A DNA stretch of 64,000 nucleotides from Parus major (lineage: Eukaryota > Chordata > Aves > Passeriformes > Paridae). Positions within the stretch are counted from its first letter, which is position 1. Each line of letters starts with the position of its first letter. The notes under the pieces are model-generated. The model had not been told where the DNA came from. It saw only the letters and a program-made list of their open reading frames with translations, and made no database searches. The stretch is taken from NCBI RefSeq assembly GCF_001522545.3, contig NC_031770.1:110503813-110567812 (forward strand), written 5' to 3'. Both the position numbers and the translations under genes were made by a program. Of the stretch, positions 36,824 to 49,632 are shown in pieces.

Positions 36824-38199
36824 GTAAATATCTCTGGTGCTGCTCAATTGTTCAAACAGGAGTCATCACCTTCCTTGTGATGCAAATCCTTTAGTTCATA
36901 GCTCCAAAAGTTTATCCACCTTACCTTAATCCTCCTGGCTTTGTTACATTAATTGCTTCCCCATTCATTTCACAATAGTTTGATGCAGAGGAATTATGTT
37001 CAGCCACTCAAGAACTTCATGCCAAATATTGTTTGGAGTCAGTAGGAGGTTTAATGTTTTTGCAGTCAGATATAAAATCCCTTCTAGTTACAGTGTTTCT
37101 CACCTTTTTTTTGGGAGCCATGTCCCAGCAGAGGTTCAGCTTTTCCATACCTGACCTGGGTATGGAAACTCAACAGAATAGGGGGACCTTTGGTTGCAAT
37201 TCCCCAGAGAACAGGGTCCTGCTCATCATGTGGGATCCTCAACAGAGAAAAGATAACTGATGATGATGATATGATAACCAATTAATGCATAAAAAATTAA
37301 GGTTTGAGTGGGATCAATAAACACTTTTGTATTGATGAATTAGTGAATCTGCTGTGGGGGGAATTCTTATAATAAATTCAGGGCATGGTAACCCCTTAAT
37401 TCTTCTGTACCCAAAGGAATTTCCTGGCAAACCAGAGATTTTCCTGACTTCTTCTCCATCTCTTCTTAGCTAATTAAGACTTTACCTCCATTTTTTTGGA
37501 AGAATCCCACAGGTTATCCTGACTTGTCCCCATCCCTGCAGTGAATGGAGATTTCCTATCTCCTTTGCCACTTTTCCCACCTTTACAGGGCTGAGTGCCA
37601 GCTCCTCAGTGTCAAAAACACAACCACTTGTGGTGTCACTTTCTGAGCCAGGTGACTGAAATGACCTGCCTTCAACCCATTATCCAGGAGGGGAAAAAAT
37701 GCAGGAAAATTTTGCAATAAGCTCATTTTTACCTGGCACAAGGAGAGGAATGTGCAGTAGGAAGGGGAGAGGGAGGGGATGATTTAGACCATCCTTCCTG
37801 TTGGAAGCACTGTGTCTTATCACAGAGCTTTCTGCTATTCCCACCAGTCTGGAAAGAGCTTCCAACCAAGCCAAATCCTGCTGCCAAGATATTTTATAAT
37901 CTATGGATAGCTAACTTATTTTGCCACTGATTTCTCCAGTTTTCAAGACATGGACTCCTGCTCAGTCCAGACCGACATAATAATCTTGTGAACTGATAGC
38001 AACTTTCTCTTTAATTTTTGAGAATTTTCACTGATTTCTCTGAAGAAAAGTTTTGCCTTCTACTTCTTAATGCAGTCTTAATGTTCCCCTTGTAATTCCT
38101 AAATTAATTCCCCACAATTTTCCTTCTAGTCATTATAAGCACCAATATTTTAGATGGGATATGAGCTAAATATGCACTCTGTAAACACAAATCTTCAAC

Positions 38200-38240
38200 T
38201 CAATGATCTTGGAGGTCTTTTCCAACCTTTTCATGTGTTC
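38200..38240 (+). mobile_element. Short CR1 tail in intron 2
   Basis: CTCAATGATCTTGGAGGTCT and TTTCCAACC are the CR1 end, but the ATTCTGTG repeat is missing. Confidence 0.55.
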
Positions 38241-41200
38241 CATCAGCAGAAATATGGATGTGGGTCAAACACTATCACTTAATCCCTCCATGGTCCCTTC
38301 AGATTCTATTTTTTTAATATGAAAATTTTCATTACTGTTTTGTCAATAAATAGTTGATTTTCTATACCTTAATAATTCTATTTTCATTCCTTTCATTCCT
38401 GTGCAGAATATCACAGTGATAGGTAATGAGGGCTCCAACCTCAGCAACATCATCATCTCCCACATAATTAGGAGATATGTGATTATTAATACCTCTCCTG
38501 GGAATCTTTTACAGTGAGTTCTTGGCCATTATTAATTTTAGTAACTTACCTTCACCTTTCAAACTGTTCACCACTGTTCACTTAACAAACTTTCCTATTA
38601 GGGATTGCTGTTACTCTGGCGTTGGATGCAAAGCATTTACACCATAAAATATTTCACTCTGTTTTGGATTTTCCAATCTTTTCCTTTCACATGGATTCTC
38701 CTAAACTATCTCTGTTCTTCTTCTTCTGAGTTTTTTGTCATAGCTCAGCTTCAAAACCTCTGTTTTCGATACACAGCTGGCTGTATCTGAGTTTTCAGAT
38801 ACAATTGTTTCACTGAGGAGTGAAAATTGTGAGTTCAGTGCACAGTTTTGAGCTTTCCTGAAATAACCTCCTTCCACTGGTACTGGGGTTCAATTTTAGT
38901 TATGCATCTTATCTTCATACTTAAATTTGCATTTTCAGTTAAAGACAATGGGAAGAAGCTTCCATTCTTCCATGATCATTCAAAGGTGACTGGATGTTTC
39001 GTGTTTCTTGGGTATTTCATTTTTTCTTGCATTATTCTCTTTGAAGAATAATTTAAATTCTCTTTAAATAATTTTGTAAACTTCTTTTAACCCAATTATC
39101 TATGTAATTTTTTCCCCCATGACTTAGGACAGAGATCTTTCTGGGATAGAGGGCTGGGATTGAGTGTAACAGTAACTTTTGATATTTATTCCCATATTTT
39201 GACAGGTTAGCAGAATAATTCGTAAGCAATGCATCTGGACTACTGATGGATTGACTTCATATTTGTCTGGCTCAGAATAACAAAATCCACATCATTTAAC
39301 AGCGGGTTCACAATGTCTCTTTTTCAGCCAGTTTTTCCTAGAATTCTTGAAAACCAAACAAAAAAGAAAAAAAAAATAGAAAAAAAAGGGGAAAAATCTG
39401 TTCTACAGGTCAATCAATCTTCCATCAATGGAAGTTATGTTCACAGACCTCAGAGTGTTTGCTCTCCAATCTCCTTTTGTTTCTTCTACTACTGTAATTC
39501 CAGATCTAAACTTAAATCCTAAAATTAATTAAATCACCTCTGTCCCAGTGGCTCTGTTTTGATCTGCTTCATTTTCATATTCTTACCATTTTGATGAGTA
39601 AATTCAGGACACTTTGAAATTACAAATCTTTATGTGGGTATAGACTTATACACACATGGAACAGGTTTGTTTTGTGTTCCTTTCATGGAGGATTGATTTG
39701 AGAAAAGTGATTTCTTCCTTTTGTAGTCCACAAATTTTCCCAGTAAATCTCTAAGTTTAATTCAATCATAACTCAAAAGTAATTCATAGAATCCAAGAAT
39801 TTTAAAGCCCTGATTCTCATGGAAGTACATGCAAATTTGTTCTATTGCTATTTACATATTTGCATTTTCATTCTAACTCCTGAATCTTTGAGTGAGGTGA
39901 AACCAATATTTTCAATCCTAAACATCAAGCAGATTTTCTACTAGGAAATCATAGTCCCATTGAAGTAGGTGTGAAGTGTTTGTACACTCATTTCATCAGG
40001 GCAAATAGCCCATTTTCCCAGATTAACCAAGATTTTTCTTGCCTAGAAATTTAATGAATATGGGACTGGAGAAAAAATTAGTTCAGTTTTAGGTAAGCAA
40101 AATCAGTTAAACTTCCAGCAAGAAAAGAAATATAAATCATAGTTGTATTTTTTCAGGTCAAGCTACTTGTTGGTGTTTTCCAGGTGATTAACTAGAAATA
40201 ATTGGATTAACTTCCCAAATAGAGAAATTTGCTATTTAGGTTAACATTGACACACAATTAACTGGCCAGTGAAACTCTGTGCACATTTCCCATTTCTAAA
40301 ATATAGACAATCCTGGACACAATTCATGAATTCATCTAAATCTGATTTTTTTATGAGGCATTTGGGATGAGGGGACATTTTGCCTGTTGGACCCTCTTTA
40401 TTAATTATAGAACCTAGGAAGACTGACTGAGACTAGTAAATTAAGCTAGGCCAAGTTTTCATATACTAGTTACAAAGTACTACAGATGTTTAGACATTGG
40501 CAAACATAAATACTGGACTTTACATCCATTAGCTGATGAGACTGTTGGAAACCACATATTTCCTAGTTTTTCCTGAGAACATCAGTTCTATGCTAAAAAA
40601 AGAACCAGGTGTGCAGATATCTCAATAAAAAGAAAAATTGGCTAGGTTATCTGCTCCATCAAATGACCTTTCGACTCTGTTCTGGGAAGTTTTTATACCA
40701 CATAGTGGGTTTTCTTCCTCATGGTCTAAACCACAGGAATGCACCTCTGTTCAGATCCCCACCACCCGCCTCTGGAGAGGGAAGGATGTCTCTGGGGACA
40801 AAGAGAGATCACAGAAAGGGCAGAAATCCTCCTAAGCTGTAAGAAATTACGTGTAGCGTGATGAGGCAGCGACAGAGGATTTCCCTTACAAATGGCAACT
40901 ATCCAGGGCCCACCAGCTGAACAGTCATTAAGACTTCGTTAAGTCACAGGAACCCAGCACCATGACTGTGTCCAGGCACAGATGTCCTGATTTCTGAATC
41001 ACTAGGCCTTCTTTTTACTGGCTGTGCTAAATTAAAACAAGAACCGAATCAAACTCTTAAAATCCAGCGTTCCTCCTCACATGGCGTTTGAAACCACACT
41101 GTGAGATGGCAAATAGTCTACATAGTTTATGGCTACTGGTGGCAATTACCAAGAGCAGCTCAAATGGGATTTATCAGCCCTCAGAAGAGTTTTCCAGGGG

Positions 41201-42836
41201 ATGTGGCCAGTTTTATGTTCGTTGGAGTGAGGCCAAGGCTGAGATGTTTTTTTGTTTGGGCGCACTCAAGGCTGACCGTAAGTTGTTACATTTAATGAGT
41301 GAATCTGATCCAGTTTTGTTGTGTGGAAAGGTCGAGTGGATGACCAGAAAGACGCGATTTTGACTCAGATTCTGCAAGTGAGAACGTTGCAGGAGGAGCA
41401 CTGTGTGCCACCAAATTTCCTTGAGGGATCAGAGAATTGCTGTGTGGGTTAATCAGGGGAGCGATCATGAGTTAAGGAATGTTTCCTCAGGCACCACGAG
41501 CTGGAGACTGTAAAGGATTAGTTATTAGAAACATCTTGGGGTAAGAACCCTCAGTTTTCTCCTGTGTTTGTGTGAAATTTGGCACAGGTTGTACTTAGAC
41601 AAGACCAACCATTCTGGGGCAAATCAAGCCATCTTTGACCATGTCCCAGTCTTGGAGAAAGACAAATGAAGTGACTCCTTCCCTTGTGCATCTTCCCAGT
41701 CTCCAGCAAGCTGTAGGATAAGACCTTCAGCCCAAAGCAGCACGATGAGCCCTCACATCTATTCCAATAGCCAGGAGAGTATCAGAGCACAGACTCTGGC
41801 ACCAAATGGCACAGTCTGTGGATAATCACACTTCTTAGCACCCAAAATAGGGTCTAATTCCCACAGGGGTGGCCACGCTCAAGCCACTTCTTAGAAAAGC
41901 TCCCTGGAATGCGTTAACTCCCACATCCCACTATCCCAGGAATTGCTTGGGAGAGTGCCAGCTGATCCAGGCTTTAAGTGCTCTAAAGACCACTCTAAGA
42001 AGCGTGGTAGAGGCAACACTGTTCCAATGCCCTCAATCCATAATTGATTTAATTTAGCAGTAAAGACAAAACTTTTATTTTTAGATGTTATTAGCCAAGC
42101 TGGTGGCCTAGCTATTATTACTAAGTAGTTCTTGATAATGACTGTATTTACAGCGACCTAGGGGTGCAAGGCCAGGAAACAGGCTTGTCTGACATATTTC
42201 CTGACTCAGATTTACACATCCATAGAGCCATTCCTAGGACATCTGTAGGCTGCCCGCAGGCATCCTCTCGGCCACTCATGTTTGGGCTCTCTACCAAGCT
42301 CATCTGTCTTAATGACAGGTGTCATCAAGACCATGATGGAAGTGCGGGAGGAAAACGGGATACATGGAGGCAGATAAGCTGGTTTAAAATGTGGTATGTA
42401 TATAAACAGTGAGAGAAAAGAGGTGATAATTTGCCTCCGTGGGATCGTTAATTTTCTGGTTGCGTGTTGATGAATTCACTGTGACGCTCGGTTTCTGTGC
42501 TCAGGTATGAAGTACTGCAACCAATTCCAGCCCCTGATCTGGAGCAAACCGTTGTTATCAAGCGAGCTGTGCCACTTTTCCACCCACCACGTGTGTGACT
42601 CATGGTCTAAAAACAAACCACAGGTTTCAGGTTTGATATTCTCTGATTCCGTGCCAAAACCACAATGACTCCAACGAGATTTACACAAGCGATCTGTAAA
42701 CCTCAGCAAAACTTTCCATGAACCTCATCCACAAGAAGATTCATATCCAGGTGTGTTTTGTGAACCTTTGAGATGCCCTGAGATCATCTGGCTGGGTGCC
42801 TTACAAGGTAGAGTTAAAGGGACCCCGTGTTTAGCG

Positions 42837-42898
42837 ACTTTCTTATCTAGCACGCAGCAAATCTGATACTTTCTTATCTAACATACAGCAAATGCAGA
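42837..42898 (+). repeat. 31-bp tandem duplication with two GATA-type cores
   Basis: Units start at 42837 and 42868. Each contains ACTTTCTTATCTA and CAGCAAAT. TTATCT is the reverse complement of the GATA-factor core AGATAA. The copies differ at a few bases. Confidence 0.8.
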
Positions 42899-43029
42899 TG
42901 ATTCCTTTAGCCTGAGGAGGTTTTGTTCTTTCAGTAATAGTGGAGCAAAGTGTTATTGCTTTCTAATCCTTTTGAATTTAATCCAGGGCAAAGACTTTTC
43001 CAATAATGTTATTGAGTGTATGCAATACT

Positions 43030-43165
43030 CATTGGAATATCCTGAGCTGGAAGGGATTCCCAAGGATCATGCAGTCCAACTCCTGGCCCTGCACAGGACA
43101 TCCCAAAAATCCCACAATGTGCCTGAGAGTGTCGTCCAAACACTCCTAGAGCTCTGGCAGCCTTG
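43030..43165 (-). mobile_element. CR1 fragment in intron 2
   Basis: TGGAATATCCTGAGCTGGAA, GATCATGCAGTCCAACTCCT, CTGCACAGGACATCCC and CAAACACTCCTAGAGCTCTG. Confidence 0.85.
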
Positions 43166-43365
43166 CTGGTATGACCACTAATATTTCCTCATTTTTCTTA
43201 ATAGCAATTTAGAAAATTCTACCACTCATTTAACTTCTCATTATGCACTTCAATTATACAACCAAAAGCTTCTGCCATGCTATGGGTACCTCCTACAATT
43301 TTTTTTGGCATTTCTGTGTTTTCCCCATAACAAACTATTTTGTTTTTAAATGCAAGTGGTTTGGA

Positions 43366-43381
43366 AAAAAAAAAAAAAAAG
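43366..43381 (+). repeat. Short poly-A run in intron 2
   Basis: A-only run of about 16 bases following a T-rich stretch. No transposon body was recognised next to it. Confidence 0.8.
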
Positions 43382-45834
43382 AGGTCTTGAATTTTTATAG
43401 GTACAATTTTGTCACATTTAGGTTTTTTCATCTTCAACAAATTTTAGAAAGTACTTAGAAGAAAATTACTTCTATAGTTACCAACATATAGAAGCTTAGA
43501 CCTCTGGAAAGATTGTCCATGGTTAAAGATGAGACAAAACACCCCAGACTTATAAAATGCAGAATTGTCAATGCAACAAAGGGCACAAAAGTGCATAACA
43601 GTAATTTAAACTTGATATAAAAATCCTGTATGGGGGTTTTGTTTACGAAAAAATGTACTGAGCCAATAAAACCAGCTCTATGTCAGTAACAGGTAAATTG
43701 TGGGAAAAAATCAGGATCCATCAGAAAAGGTTGTGTTACAAAATATTTTATGAGAAATATAAAGCTTTTCCTGTTGATGGTTCTCTTTATAGTTCAGAAA
43801 AAGAGCACTAAATAAAAGTGGACTTCAGGAGAGTAAGATTTGTCACCATGATCTCTCTATTTATTAATTTGCTGAGAGTACAAAAAATAGTGGAATTCCA
43901 CCCTCTCCTGGAAAAACTGTGAATTTTCTGTAAGTACTTTCAGTAGAAATCGCTGTTTCTTCAAAGAATTTTCACAGGAAAGTCTGTGGGGTTTTTTTCA
44001 AAGGGAAATTAGATTTTACAAATGAAGACTTGGGAGTCTTTAGCCAGTAAAAGGAGAGGAAAAGAGAGGATTTTTACATTTGCATCAATATTCTTCTTCC
44101 TTTTGGGTCTTGAACACGGAATTCAAAGGATTCTGCTGCAACACTTTGCAAGTTTTGGAAGTAGAAGCAAAAACCTTCTCACTTTACCCATTTGTACCAT
44201 GGATTTTCAAAATGAGAGTGAAACCTGGACTCAATAACAAAAAAAAAATACTCAATGAAACCAAAATTTTCAGCTGAATGTGTCTCTCTCTGTGCCCACA
44301 GTTTCTGGAGCCCACAGATTTTACGAGACATCCAAGATGGGAAAACCATGGATCAATTCCCTATGGATCTGTGAGCTTGATCCAGGAGGGTTTATATCCT
44401 CAATTCCAGCTCCTAGAGATAACTGGAGCAAAACTTTGTCCTTCCCTCCTTCCCCCACAATTTCCAACTGGAATACCTACTCATCCATGATGTAAATATT
44501 CTCCATATGAAAGGAGTGAGTTTTGACAACTTTTCTGGTCATAGGGAAATGCTTGAGCTCCCAAAGTTGGATCCTTCCCACTGACTCAGCCACCACAAGA
44601 CTGAGCACAAGAACCAAATGTTTCACATTTTTCAAGGCATGTCAATTTTTAAGCTAATCCTGCCCCAGGAGAGGATCAGGGCAGGCTCTCAGGGTGGAGT
44701 GGATGTTACTCTGACTCATCATTTTCAAATGCTGATGTTGGATGGACCAGATCTAATGAACCCAATGCCAAAGGTGGGGAACTCTGATTTCAGCCAGAAG
44801 GTGACAAACATCAGCAGCGAAACTTTTCTAGAAAGGCCATCCTCTCTTCTCAGTCAAAATTTGCACCTTTAACAGCAGTTTGCTCTTTCTCTGGTTGCTT
44901 CACAGCTTGAACAGTGGAAGACCTAACTTTGAGATGACAGGGTGGGTCATGTGGATCCCATGATCTCCCCAGATCAATCCAGCACTTTGTGAAGTCTTTG
45001 GGAAGCCTCCCATCGTCTTCATCAGGAACCAGCTCATCCTGCACAGTGGCAGGACTGGTGGCACCCCTCACACAATCAAAACTTCCAAACTGAACCAGAC
45101 TAGAAATCACTTTTCTTCCCATTTTTAGCCTCTTCACCTGTTTCTTAAAAACACACTTTCTCTGTGCCCTTATTTTCCCCATCAATCCTCTTCCCCTTTT
45201 CCCTTTTCCCATGAGGTGTTTCTCTCCTGCTGCTACCCAAGTGATTTCCAACAGCCACTGATTTTCTCATTGTAGTACTTCTCTTGGAATGTTGGAAGAG
45301 TTGTTAATCCAAAGTATTTTTAGGGCAAAACCTAGAATATTTTTTTATATGTGTGCGAAGTGTCACGCACAGGGAAAAATTGTCCGTGAGTACTCCAGGA
45401 AAAGCTGCCAGCAGAGCAATAGTTACACGTGATCTTTGCCAGTGCTTGACTAAGATAGCAGAGCAGGGCATTATTGCATTCTTCCTCTCTCTTTCACATG
45501 TTTTGTTTGTCTCTTTGAGTGCTTCATGTCCTTCCAAAATTCATTTTTTTAAAGCATCTTTACACTCTGGGCAAACCTGAAAGCTGAACAGGTCATGTCT
45601 GTAAAAATCTAGAGGATCCTGATGTTTGGAGAAATGCTGGAATGGCAAATTATTTTACACTGCTGTATTTCAGTGTATGGAGCACTGGATTTGCCCATAT
45701 TCTCATTAAATAAGCATCAAAGAAAGGCAGCAGCTTGAAATTTGTGTTTAACAAAACACCTGCTCTTACAAGAGCCCTGAACACTGGAATCTATCCTGAT
45801 TTATCTATCTTCCTTTGATAAAAGAAGGTTTTGG

Positions 45835-46172
45835 GATGAGCCTTCCAGTACCTGAAGGGAGCCTACAAGAAGGATGAAGAGAAACTTTGGACAAGGACAT
45901 GGAGTAACAGGACACAAGGAATGGCTTCCCACTGCCAGAGGACAGGGATGGATGGGATATTGGGAAGGAATTGTTGGCTGTGAAGTTGGTGAGGCCCTGG
46001 CACAGGGTGCCCAGAGAAGCTGGGGCTGCCCCTGGATCCCTGGAAGTGTCCAAGGCCAGGCTGGACAGGGCTTGGAGCAACCTGGGATAGTGGGAGGTGT
46101 CCCTGCCCATGGCACGGGTAGAACTGGATGATCCTTGAAGCCCTTTCCCACCCAAGCCATTCCATGATTCTC
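45835..46172 (+). mobile_element. CR1 fragment in intron 2
   Basis: CCTTCCAGTACCTGAAGGGA, GGGATGGATGGGATATTGGG, CCCCTGGATCCCTGGAAGTG and CCATTCCATGATTCTCTG. Three antisense open frames at 45801-46165 lie inside it. Confidence 0.9.
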
Positions 46173-47493
46173 TGTAGATTTGGGGACCTGATATTTAATT
46201 TAGTTCAAAAATCCATGTGAGTTTTGGTTTGGGAAGATGCAAGGGATGCTGTGTCCTCTCTTCTGGACTAAAAATTTGGATGTTCAAATTTCCAGAGGAT
46301 TAGATCCCTTTCCATGCAGTATTTCCTTGCCCTGTGTTCAGTATTACCTCTTGTTTTATGTTCCTGTGGTGACAAGGAAGAGTCTTCTGACCCCTGCTGA
46401 AGCTAGAGAAAGGGAGGACAAGTCATGCACTTCCTGATCTCTTCCTCCTCCTTTTCTTCCACTGCTTTGCTAATTTGTATGTGGGCATGGAGTGGCAACA
46501 CCCCATGATTCACCTTCTGACCACGGATTACCCAGCCACTCCCCAGAAGAACCACTCTCTAATTCCTCCGGTGCAAAATTTGGGGAAGGGAAGGGCAAAT
46601 GGGTTCTTTGCATGAATAAAATGCAAAATCCATTATCGTTAAACCACAATACATCAGTTTGGAGCCTGGATGCCCCCGGACTGGATGTGGCACAACCACA
46701 AAACAGGGCTGTTCACACTCCAAGGAGGCGTCAATGGGAATGGAAGACAGAACGGAGCAGCTGGAAGAGCTCTGTGAGAAGAGGCAGTGAGACAGCACAG
46801 GCCATGGACTCAGCCCATTGGCCTGTTCCTCAGTGGGTGTGTTTCCAGACTTTCCTGTTTCTCCCATGCATTTCTGCACTCCTTTGGAAGGTGGATTAGT
46901 TTATAGGCTCGTCCTCTGAACCATGTCTCGCATTATTTCCACATTCTGTCGAAGTCTCTGACGTCTTTGGTTGGCTGGCAGCCAGCAGAGGCAGAGCAAG
47001 GGGTCTCCTTCACTCTGCCTTCATCAAAAACTGGTATTTATGTTCAGCTTCTGAGGTGAGCAAGGCTGAGTGGTTCTTTTTCCTCTGGGAAGAGCCAGAG
47101 GGTGGCATGTTCTCCACAGCAACCAGCTGCTTCCGTGTCTTAGAGGAGTTATGTTTGCCTTACTTCTGTATAGGTATTGATGACATTTTACTATTGTGCT
47201 GCAGTAACACCTAGAGGTCCTTGCTGAGATCACAGCAGCTGGTGGGTCCTGAGCAGCAGAATTCATGGAGACAATCCATCCTCAACTGATAGCAGCTAGA
47301 CTGGAAAAAAAAGAGTGTTTCAGAAGAGAGGATGTGTTTTCATTTACACCTCACTTGTAGTGACCTTCCCAGTGGAAGTTTAATGTCTGTAAATCATTTT
47401 TATTGGAAAGAACATCAAATTTTTTGAACCAATCCATAAATGCCATATCCTACTGGGGCAGGGAGTTCCTCTGGTGGGGAATAATGAATCATA

Positions 47494-47620
47494 AATCACA
47501 GAATGGTTTGAGTTGCAAAGGACCTTAAAGATTATCTGGTTCTACCCCCTGCCACCTTCCACCTGACCAGGCTGCTCCAAGCCTCATCCAGCCTGGGCTC
47601 TTGTCCAGAACTTCATTCAC
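47494..47620 (-). mobile_element. CR1 fragment in intron 2
   Basis: AATCACAGAATGGTTTGAGT, AAGGACCTTAAAGATTATCT, and GACCAGGCTGCTCCAAGCCT. Confidence 0.83.
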
Positions 47621-48612
47621 AGAATCCATAATCCTCTTGGATCCTGATCCAGAGTCTGTGGAGATCACCCATTTTCTCTCCATCTATTACAGTGGGACTT
47701 GGATCAGGTTTTACAGTAAGATTGAAAAACTCAATTTAATTTTACTTCAAAAAATTTTACTTCATAAACTTCAATGGGAGTCTATTCCAGCCCACTAAAT
47801 GCCAACATCTAGAGACTGATCCCATGAATTTTGGTGGATTTTTGTCTCTGAAAATCCACAGACTTACCTCTGACTGAGTTACATCAAGGGAACTCCAAAA
47901 AGCCTTAAATGGATTCTGATTTCCAAATAAACTCTTTGCTAACCCAACACCTTTATCATGAGCCATTATTTCTCTTCAGTTTTATTCCTAACTGTTCACT
48001 TATGGATTAAAATGTTCTTGAAGTTCCCATGCTTTGGGACTCAGCTTGAAAATGAAGATATCTTATTTTCTAACTTTATGAAGGTGGTTGATGTTTCTCG
48101 CTGAGCTTTCTGGTCTCATATTTATCTTTTATCCTGTCAGCCATCCTCAGGCACATATTGGATACTCTAGAACATCTCAAATTGTTCCAGGAATCTACAT
48201 TTAGACAGCTGCTTTGAGATGATTGACTCTGTCATCAGTGAGAGTCAGGTATGTCCAAGGGGGGATGTCGACCTGGATCAGGTTTAAACTACCTGTCTCC
48301 CAAAAGTATTGGCTGCTCTCCACCAAGAAGCTTTGATTGTAGATGATGAGTTAGAATCCTGTGTAATTAATTAATGGAGAAATATTAGAGCAGAGCATTC
48401 TCTTCTCCATCACATCTCCTTCAGGTGATTGCCAGATTTTAAGGATTTACAATCCATTGCCTTTGGGTTTATTTTAAGCTAAATTGTGGTGGGATTAAAT
48501 ATTATTTTCTCTGAATATCCTAGCTTGGCTGCTCAGGAATCTTGCTGTGGTAGCCTGAGGGAAGTGGGGAATCAGTTTACCAGAAGAATCTAAGGTTTTA
48601 CTATTGCTTTAA

Positions 48613-48670
48613 TATCACAGAAATTATTAAGTTTGGACAAGACCTCCACAATCATGAAGATCAACCTTCA
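48613..48670 (-). mobile_element. Decayed CR1 tail in intron 2
   Basis: ATATCACAGAAATTATTAAG, TTTGGACAAGACCTCC and ATCATGAAGATCAACC follow the reverse CR1 end pattern with several changes. Confidence 0.5.
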
Positions 48671-49254
48671 GATTTATCACATCCCCCTTCAGTGGCATTC
48701 AATTTTCTCTATAAATTGTCTGTGAGAACTAAACAGATAAGAATATTCACCTTCTTGTCTTTCAGTTCCACTCCACTTTTTTCTTAACTGATGTCTCCAT
48801 GAGAATAACATCCACTTCTACAATAGAACACCTAATCACGTTATCATTGAGTTTGGAAAATACTTCTGGAGATATCATCAAACCTTCCTTTTCCTCCATA
48901 TGCTGGAATTCACACTGTTTTCTGCAGGATCATTTCCACCTCTTACCTAATCTGAACAGCAATTCAAAATCAGATTATTTTCTCAGAATTTAATCTCATC
49001 TAATATTTTCCTTGTTTCTCTGAGGCTCACATGGTTCTGAAACAGGAACAGTATGGTGTCTGCTTTTCACCATGGTCCTACTGCCACATCTAATCATCTT
49101 CTCTTTCTCAAAGTTTCTGTCTGATGTTCAGTTCCTTCTCCCAGCATGAAAATCTGTGGCAGAAATTGCATGGAAAATACGTTACTCAAGTCATAAAAAC
49201 TTGGTGGTTGTTGTGTCCAAGAAGAACAGGATCACTTCTCTTGCACAATAGCAA

Positions 49255-49632
49255 AAAAGAGGCTGGAGCCCCTCTGCTCTGGAGCCAGGCTGGGAGAGCT
49301 GGGGGTGCTCACCTGGAGAAGAGAAGGATCCAGGGAGAGCTCAGAGCCCCTTCCAGGGCCTAAAGGGGCTCCAGGAGAGCTGGAGAGGGACTGGGGACAA
49401 GGGATGAGGGACAGGACACAGGGAATGGCTTCCCACTGCCAGAGGGCAGGGCTGGATGGGATATTGGGAAGGAATTGTTCCCTGGGAGGGTGGGGAGGCC
49501 CTGGCACAGGGTGCCCAGAGAAGCTGTGGCTGTCCCTGGATCCCTGGAAGTGTCCAAGGCCAGGCTGGACAGGGCTTGGATCAATCTGGGATAGTGGAAG
49601 TTGTCCCTGCCCATGGCAGGGAGTGGAAGTCC
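49255..49632 (+). mobile_element. CR1 fragment in intron 2, well preserved
   Basis: GAGGCTGGAGCCCCTCTGCT, TGGAGAGGGACTGGGGACAA, CCCACTGCCAGAGGGCAGGG and GTCCCTGCCCATGGCAGG. The 3' tail after 49632 is missing. Confidence 0.9.

Noticed and set aside
36212..36847. 211-codon antisense frame opposite RP1L1 exon 2
   Set aside because: Shadow of a well-supported coding exon; no domain and no splice context of its own.
36824..36880. Continuation of exon 2 reading frame to a stop at 36880
   Set aside because: A good donor at 36824 and a phase-matched exon 3 that completes the DCX domain show it is intron.
44850..45251. 133-codon minus-strand frame in intron 2
   Set aside because: No recognisable domain, poor splice context, composition like surrounding intron.
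46492..46899. 135-codon plus-strand frame in intron 2
   Set aside because: No domain or family similarity seen; length can occur by chance.
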